From CAZDML01 sp964506645 (GTDB lineage Bacteria; Elusimicrobiota; Elusimicrobia; 2-01-FULL-59-12), in assembly GCA_964506645.1 (NCBI GenBank), contig CAZDML010000081.1:1-9543 (forward strand): DNA of 9,543 nt, in the 5' to 3' direction. The first letter of the stretch is position 1. Every line of letters begins with the position of its first letter. The translations under genes and the position numbers were made by a program. Below, piece by piece: positions 6,739 to 9,543 of this stretch. Below the pieces are notes generated by a model that was not told where the DNA came from, did no database searches, and was given only the letters and a program-made list of their open reading frames with translations.

Positions 6739-7402
6739 GGGCTGTCACTCGGTTTAAACGTGCTTTCAGAGCCTGCGCCGCAGCCAGAATATCTCGCTCG
6801 CCGCATACCGCGCGGACCACAGCAACCCGATCGGCTCCAGCCTCCAAAACGCTGCTAACATTTTCCAGCGCAATGCCACCAATCGCGACGTGTGGCGTCG
6901 CCACCTGAGAGGTGACCTCACGCACGAGAGCGAGTCCGACGGGGTTGTAGCTCGGCTTGGTCGGGGTCGCGTAGACGGGTCCAATCCCAATGTAATCGGC
7001 CCCCTGGGCCTGTGCTTTCTGAGCCTGCACCAGACTGTGCGTCGACTGGCCAATCAAGAAATCAGAGAGTCCTTGACGCTGGACCAATTGCTGGGCCACC
7101 GACAGAGGAAGATCGTCCTGGCCGAGATGCACGCCATCGGCGCCGGAGGACAGAGCAATATCCAGTGCATCGTTGACGATAAAGAGAACACCATACCGTC
7201 GACAGATCGCTGACAGACGCGAGGCGATGCTCAGACGCTGAAAGGCTGGAAGCCGCTTGTCACGAAACTGCAGCACATCCACCCCGCCTTGGCAGGCCGC
7301 CTCAGCCATGGTGTCATAGGTCTGGCCCGTCGCCGGCTCACAGGTGATCGCGTAGAGCGTGGCTGCTTTAAATTTTTCTAACCGAGTAGTTTCTTTTCCC
7401 AT
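6731..7402 (-). CDS. thiE: Thiamine-phosphate synthase ThiE
   Basis: Joins HMP pyrophosphate and the thiazole phosphate to give thiamine monophosphate, in the cytoplasm. A 223-residue TIM barrel with the family's substrate motifs in order: LYAIT near 16-20, VLQFRDK (43-49), FIVNDALDIAL (74-84), GADGVHLGQDDLP (87-99), GQSTHS (118-123), YIGIGPVYATPTK (137-149) and AIGGI (173-177). All key positions look intact. The ATG at 7402 has a GAGG 7 nt upstream and lies inside the 3' end of thiD2 (25 bp overlap), so the two are likely coupled. The TenI-like regulators of the same fold are shorter and lack the full phosphate-binding set, so ThiE is the better call. Confidence 0.95.
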   Translation of the reverse strand: MGKETTRLEKFKAATLYAITCEPATGQTYDTMAEAACQGGVDVLQFRDKRLPAFQRLSIASRLSAICRRYGVLFIVNDALDIALSSGADGVHLGQDDLPLSVAQQLVQRQGLSDFLIGQSTHSLVQAQKAQAQGADYIGIGPVYATPTKPSYNPVGLALVREVTSQVATPHVAIGGIALENVSSVLEAGADRVAVVRAVCGERDILAAAQALKARLNRVTAHV

Positions 7403-7776
7403 TTATAGGCCTCAAATCGAATGGCTTGAATTTCGCTCACCGCTTTCGGTGAGACGACCCGTCCATACTCTTCCAAGACGCGTAGCGCTTCCTGGGCGCG
7501 CTTCAAATTGGCTGTCATTAGTCCGTCAACACCCGTCTTATGCGGCTTTGAAGCATTGGTCCGGCCTGCATCATGATCGACATCGCGGTGTTTGAGCATC
7601 AGAGCGTACCGCGCACGCACCACTGCATCCAATCGGTGACGCAAATCGCGCAAACCGCGTGCCGCTTTGGCATTGTCTAGTACAAACCGGGCACTGTCTT
7701 CCACCACACGCAGGCCTTCGCGTGCGCGGTTGGCATTGGCATCGAGAAGGCGCCACACCTTCTCCTTACTTGGCAT
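7378..7776 (-). CDS. thiD2: Stand-alone ThiD2-family hydroxymethylpyrimidine phosphate kinase
   Basis: A 132-residue protein with the signature of the ThiD2 domain: RLLDANANRAREGLRVVED (9-27), SARFVLD (28-34), a central LRDLRHRLD helix, and a second repeat-like NLKRAQEALRVLEEYGR (89-105). This domain is best known as the N-terminal extension of ThiE in cyanobacteria and other bacteria. It has been described as a monofunctional HMP-P kinase making HMP pyrophosphate, unlike canonical ThiD, which also acts on free HMP. Here it is a separate gene overlapping thiE by 25 bp, so the two supply consecutive thiamine steps. The ATG at 7776 overlaps the rfaE2 end by 11 bp. An alternative GTG at 7758 has TAAGGAG only 3 nt upstream and would give 126 residues; the spacing is short, so the ATG is kept with reserve. 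Older databases may label it as a ThiE N-terminal domain. Confidence 0.82.
   Translation of the reverse strand: MPSKEKVWRLLDANANRAREGLRVVEDSARFVLDNAKAARGLRDLRHRLDAVVRARYALMLKHRDVDHDAGRTNASKPHKTGVDGLMTANLKRAQEALRVLEEYGRVVSPKAVSEIQAIRFEAYKWEKKLLG
7410..7413 (-). promoter_or_regulatory. Ribosome binding site of thiE (GAGG)
   Basis: Minus-strand GAGG, 7 nt before the thiE ATG and entirely within the thiD2 coding region. It supports the start at 7402, hence the 25-bp overlap of the two thiamine genes. Confidence 0.55.
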
Positions 7777-8242
7777 AGGCTTTGACGACTTTCTGGATCA
7801 GAGCACTGGTCGAGCGTCCTTTCACCAACGGAATACGCACTACTTTCTTTACGAGGTCGCGTCCCACAATCTGATCGGCCGCGTAATCGCCGCCTTTAAC
7901 CAGAATCTGGGGTTTCAGTGCGCTAATGAGCTGATACGGTGTCTCTTCTTTAAATTCCACCACGTAATCGACAGCTTCCAGCGCTGCCATGACAAGCGCG
8001 CGATCGCCAAACGGGGCCAGCGGCCGCGAAGGGCCCTTGAGCTGCTTCATCGAGGCATCGGAGTTCATACCGACGACTAAACAATCGCCGAGCTTTCTGG
8101 CTTTTTGCAGCAGCGTGACATGCCCGGCATGTAAAAGATCAAAACAGCCATTCGTAAAAACAATTGTTTGCCCGCGCGCCTTGCGTTTTTGCAGCGCTCT
8201 CACCAATACGGAAACGGAAATAATTTTAGGGGATCCGTGCAT
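7766..8242 (-). CDS. rfaE2: D-glycero-beta-D-manno-heptose 1-phosphate adenylyltransferase (RfaE2 domain protein)
   Basis: Transfers AMP from ATP to heptose 1-phosphate, giving ADP-heptose for the LPS inner core. The 158-residue cytidylyltransferase-fold protein shows VFTNGCFDLLHAGHV (28-42, with the nucleotide-binding HAGH), VVGMNSDASMKQLKG (56-70), R81 in GDRA, KGGDY (116-120) and GRSTSALI (142-149). These match the adenylyltransferase half of E. coli HldE. The ribokinase-like half (RfaE1, heptose 7-phosphate kinase) is absent and must be encoded elsewhere, as in other species with split genes. The frame is open to 8314, but the extra 24 residues overlap gmhA and look unrelated; the ATG at 8242 gives the usual family length and a 22-bp gap after gmhA. 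GmhA directly upstream supports the heptose role over glycerol-3-phosphate cytidylyltransferase. Confidence 0.92.
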   Translation of the reverse strand: MHGSPKIISVSVLVRALQKRKARGQTIVFTNGCFDLLHAGHVTLLQKARKLGDCLVVGMNSDASMKQLKGPSRPLAPFGDRALVMAALEAVDYVVEFKEETPYQLISALKPQILVKGGDYAADQIVGRDLVKKVVRIPLVKGRSTSALIQKVVKAYAK

Positions 8243-8264
8243 AAAGGGGAAAGAGACGCACGCG

Positions 8265-8840
8265 CTATGCGTGCGCCGGAGTAATGGCTTCGTCCACCCG
8301 GGCGCAAATCGCATGAATCATCGCGATATGGCATTCCTGAATGTGAGCCGTACGGGGTGAGGGAACGCAAATACAGCTGTCGACCGCCGCTTTCAATTGT
8401 CCGCCGGTCCCACCGGTCAGCCCGACGGTCCAGGCTTTCTGCTGGCGTGCAGAGTGAATAGCATTCAAAACGCTTTTGGCATTGCCGCTAGTCGAAATTC
8501 CAATAACGATATCGCCAGGCTGGACGAGGGCCTGCACTTGGCGCGCAAAGACCTGATCGTAGCCGTAATCGTTACCCACGGCTGTTAAAATCGAGGTGTC
8601 CGTCGTTAATGCAATCGCGGGGAGTCCCGGACGCTCTTTTTCGAAGCGTCCGACCAGCTCCGCGGCAAAATGTTGGGCATCCGCTGCACTGCCACCGTTG
8701 CCAAACACGACCATTTTTTTTCCTGAACGGAGTGCGTCACTCAATTTCTGAGCGACTTGTTCCACCGCCTCGGTCTGTTCGGCCATTCGGGCGAGCGTTT
8801 CGGAGGTTTGCTTCAAATGTTGTGCGATGGAAAGGGCCAT
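8265..8840 (-). CDS. gmhA: Sedoheptulose 7-phosphate isomerase GmhA
   Basis: Converts sedoheptulose 7-phosphate to D-glycero-D-manno-heptose 7-phosphate, the first step of LPS heptose synthesis. The 191-residue SIS-domain protein has VVFGNGGSAADAQHFAAELVGRF (44-66; phosphate-binding GNGGSAAD), a second phosphate loop ISTSGNAKSVLNAI (115-128) and a C-terminal HIQECHIAMIHAIC helix. Residues aligned with the zinc and catalytic set of E. coli GmhA (H61, E65, Q172, H180) are all present as H57, E61, Q168 and H176, with the same spacing. DiaA, the close paralogue acting with DnaA, is the alternative, but the neighbouring rfaE2 favours GmhA. The ATG overlaps the accC TAA by one base (TAATG), suggesting termination-reinitiation. 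Confidence 0.95.
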   Translation of the reverse strand: MALSIAQHLKQTSETLARMAEQTEAVEQVAQKLSDALRSGKKMVVFGNGGSAADAQHFAAELVGRFEKERPGLPAIALTTDTSILTAVGNDYGYDQVFARQVQALVQPGDIVIGISTSGNAKSVLNAIHSARQQKAWTVGLTGGTGGQLKAAVDSCICVPSPRTAHIQECHIAMIHAICARVDEAITPAHA

Positions 8841-9543
8841 TATTTGGTTCCGTTACCGTTGGTTGCGGTCATGTATTTCACAATAAAATCCGTACAGGCT
8901 TCGCCTTTTTTAAAAACATCATGAGCCAAAATGCGCTGATGGATCGGAATCGTTGTTTTAACACCGCCCAGAGTAAACTCTTTGAGAGCCCGCTGCATAC
9001 GGACAATCGCTTCCTCGCGGGTATCGCCGATAGCGATCACCTTGGCGAGCAGCGAGTCATAGTACGTCGGGATCGTATAGCCCGGATAGATGTGGGTATC
9101 GACCCGCACACCCGGAGGTCCTGGCAAAATCACTTGTTCGAGTTTACCCGGAGACGGACGAAAATCGTGATCAGGATCTTCCGCATTGATACGGCATTCA
9201 ATGGCATGGCCCTTTGCCGGATAATCTTCCGAATCGTAGTCAATCAACTCGCCGGCTGCTACGCGAATTTGCTCTTTGATGAGATCAAGCCCCGTCACCA
9301 TTTCCGTAACGGTGTGTTCGACCTGAATACGGGTATTCATTTCCATGAAATAAAATTCGCCGTGTTTATCGAGCAAAAACTCAATCGTCCCCACCGTCAC
9401 ATAGTTCACCGCTTTGGCTGCGCGGCGTGCGGCTTTACCCATTTTCTTACGCAGGCTGGAATCCACCACAGGAGAGGGGCTTTCCTCTAAAAGCTTTTGA
9501 TGACGGCGCTGGACCGAGCAATCACGCTCCGGCAAATACACGA
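8840..9543 (-). CDS. accC: Biotin carboxylase subunit of acetyl-CoA carboxylase, C-terminal part (partial)
   Basis: ATP-dependent carboxylation of the biotin on AccB, the first half-reaction of malonyl-CoA formation for fatty acid synthesis. The visible 234 or so codons run to the TAA; the start and roughly the first 230 residues lie beyond the right edge. The frame enters with ERDCSVQRRHQK, and the first in-frame GTG (9541) is an internal valine, not a start. Active-site residues of the ATP-grasp domain are intact: the two metal-binding glutamates in TIEFL and FYFMEMN, then N, R and Q in EMNTRIQVEH, and R in ECRINAEDP, at the same 46-residue spacing as R292 and R338 of E. coli. The C-terminal domain has YYDSLLAKVI. 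Pyruvate carboxylase or propionyl-CoA carboxylase alpha chains share this region, but the protein ends without a biotinyl or transcarboxylase domain, which favours stand-alone AccC. Confidence 0.93.
   Translation of the reverse strand, partial: VYLPERDCSVQRRHQKLLEESPSPVVDSSLRKKMGKAARRAAKAVNYVTVGTIEFLLDKHGEFYFMEMNTRIQVEHTVTEMVTGLDLIKEQIRVAAGELIDYDSEDYPAKGHAIECRINAEDPDHDFRPSPGKLEQVILPGPPGVRVDTHIYPGYTIPTYYDSLLAKVIAIGDTREEAIVRMQRALKEFTLGGVKTTIPIHQRILAHDVFKKGEACTDFIVKYMTATNGNGTK

Noticed and set aside
6739..7900. Possible TPP riboswitch near thiE/thiD2
   Set aside because: The thiamine genes are internal to the operon with overlapping coding regions, and there is no leader space for one.
8243..8314. 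Upstream extension of rfaE2 by 24 residues
   Set aside because: It would overlap the gmhA end by 50 bp and adds residues unlike the family N-terminus.
8609..9490. Long plus-strand open frame of 293 codons opposite accC and gmhA
   Set aside because: It lies fully antisense to two strongly conserved genes, shows no recognisable domain, and has the His/Phe/Arg-rich look of a reverse-strand shadow.

Overview
The window is a dense minus-strand gene array of a diderm (LPS-making) bacterium, with one plus-strand gene end at the left edge. Evidence for a Gram-negative cell envelope is the pair gmhA and rfaE2 (ADP-heptose for LPS core) and an exported NamZ-type muramidase. The phylum cannot be fixed from the sequence. 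Base composition is moderate, slightly GC-rich. Adjacent lysC and cimA occur in several deep-branching Gram-negative groups (delta-proteobacteria-like lineages, Nitrospirota, Omnitrophota), so one of these is likely, but this is inference from memory.

Layout, in transcription order from the right edge leftwards: accC (C-terminal part of biotin carboxylase, cut by the window end), gmhA, rfaE2, thiD2, thiE, thrB, lysC, cimA, namZ, a glyoxalase II-like metallo-beta-lactamase-fold hydrolase, and queG. Neighbours overlap or nearly touch: 1 bp overlap, 22 bp gap, overlaps of 11, 25, 8, 4 and 4 bp, a 3 bp gap, a 71 bp gap, and a 43 bp overlap. This points to one long cotranscribed and largely translationally coupled operon whose promoter lies beyond the right edge. 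The left edge holds the last 41 codons of a plus-strand gene, probably a DUF374 lysophospholipid acyltransferase, which overlaps the 3' end of queG tail-to-tail by 47 bp. No stretch longer than 71 bp is without a gene, and I see no tRNA, rRNA, CRISPR array, insertion sequence or repeat.

Functionally the array mixes housekeeping biosynthesis: fatty acid synthesis (accC), LPS heptose (gmhA, rfaE2), thiamine (thiD2, thiE), aspartate-family amino acids (lysC, thrB), isoleucine via citramalate (cimA), peptidoglycan turnover (namZ) and tRNA queuosine (queG). The most notable signal is inside lysC: a perfect AGGAGG, 8 nt before an in-frame ATG at codon 249, exactly where aspartokinases of the alpha2-beta2 type start their separately translated regulatory beta subunit. 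A second point of interest is the stand-alone ThiD2-type HMP-P kinase overlapping thiE. I found no previously undescribed system; most of the window is ordinary core metabolism.
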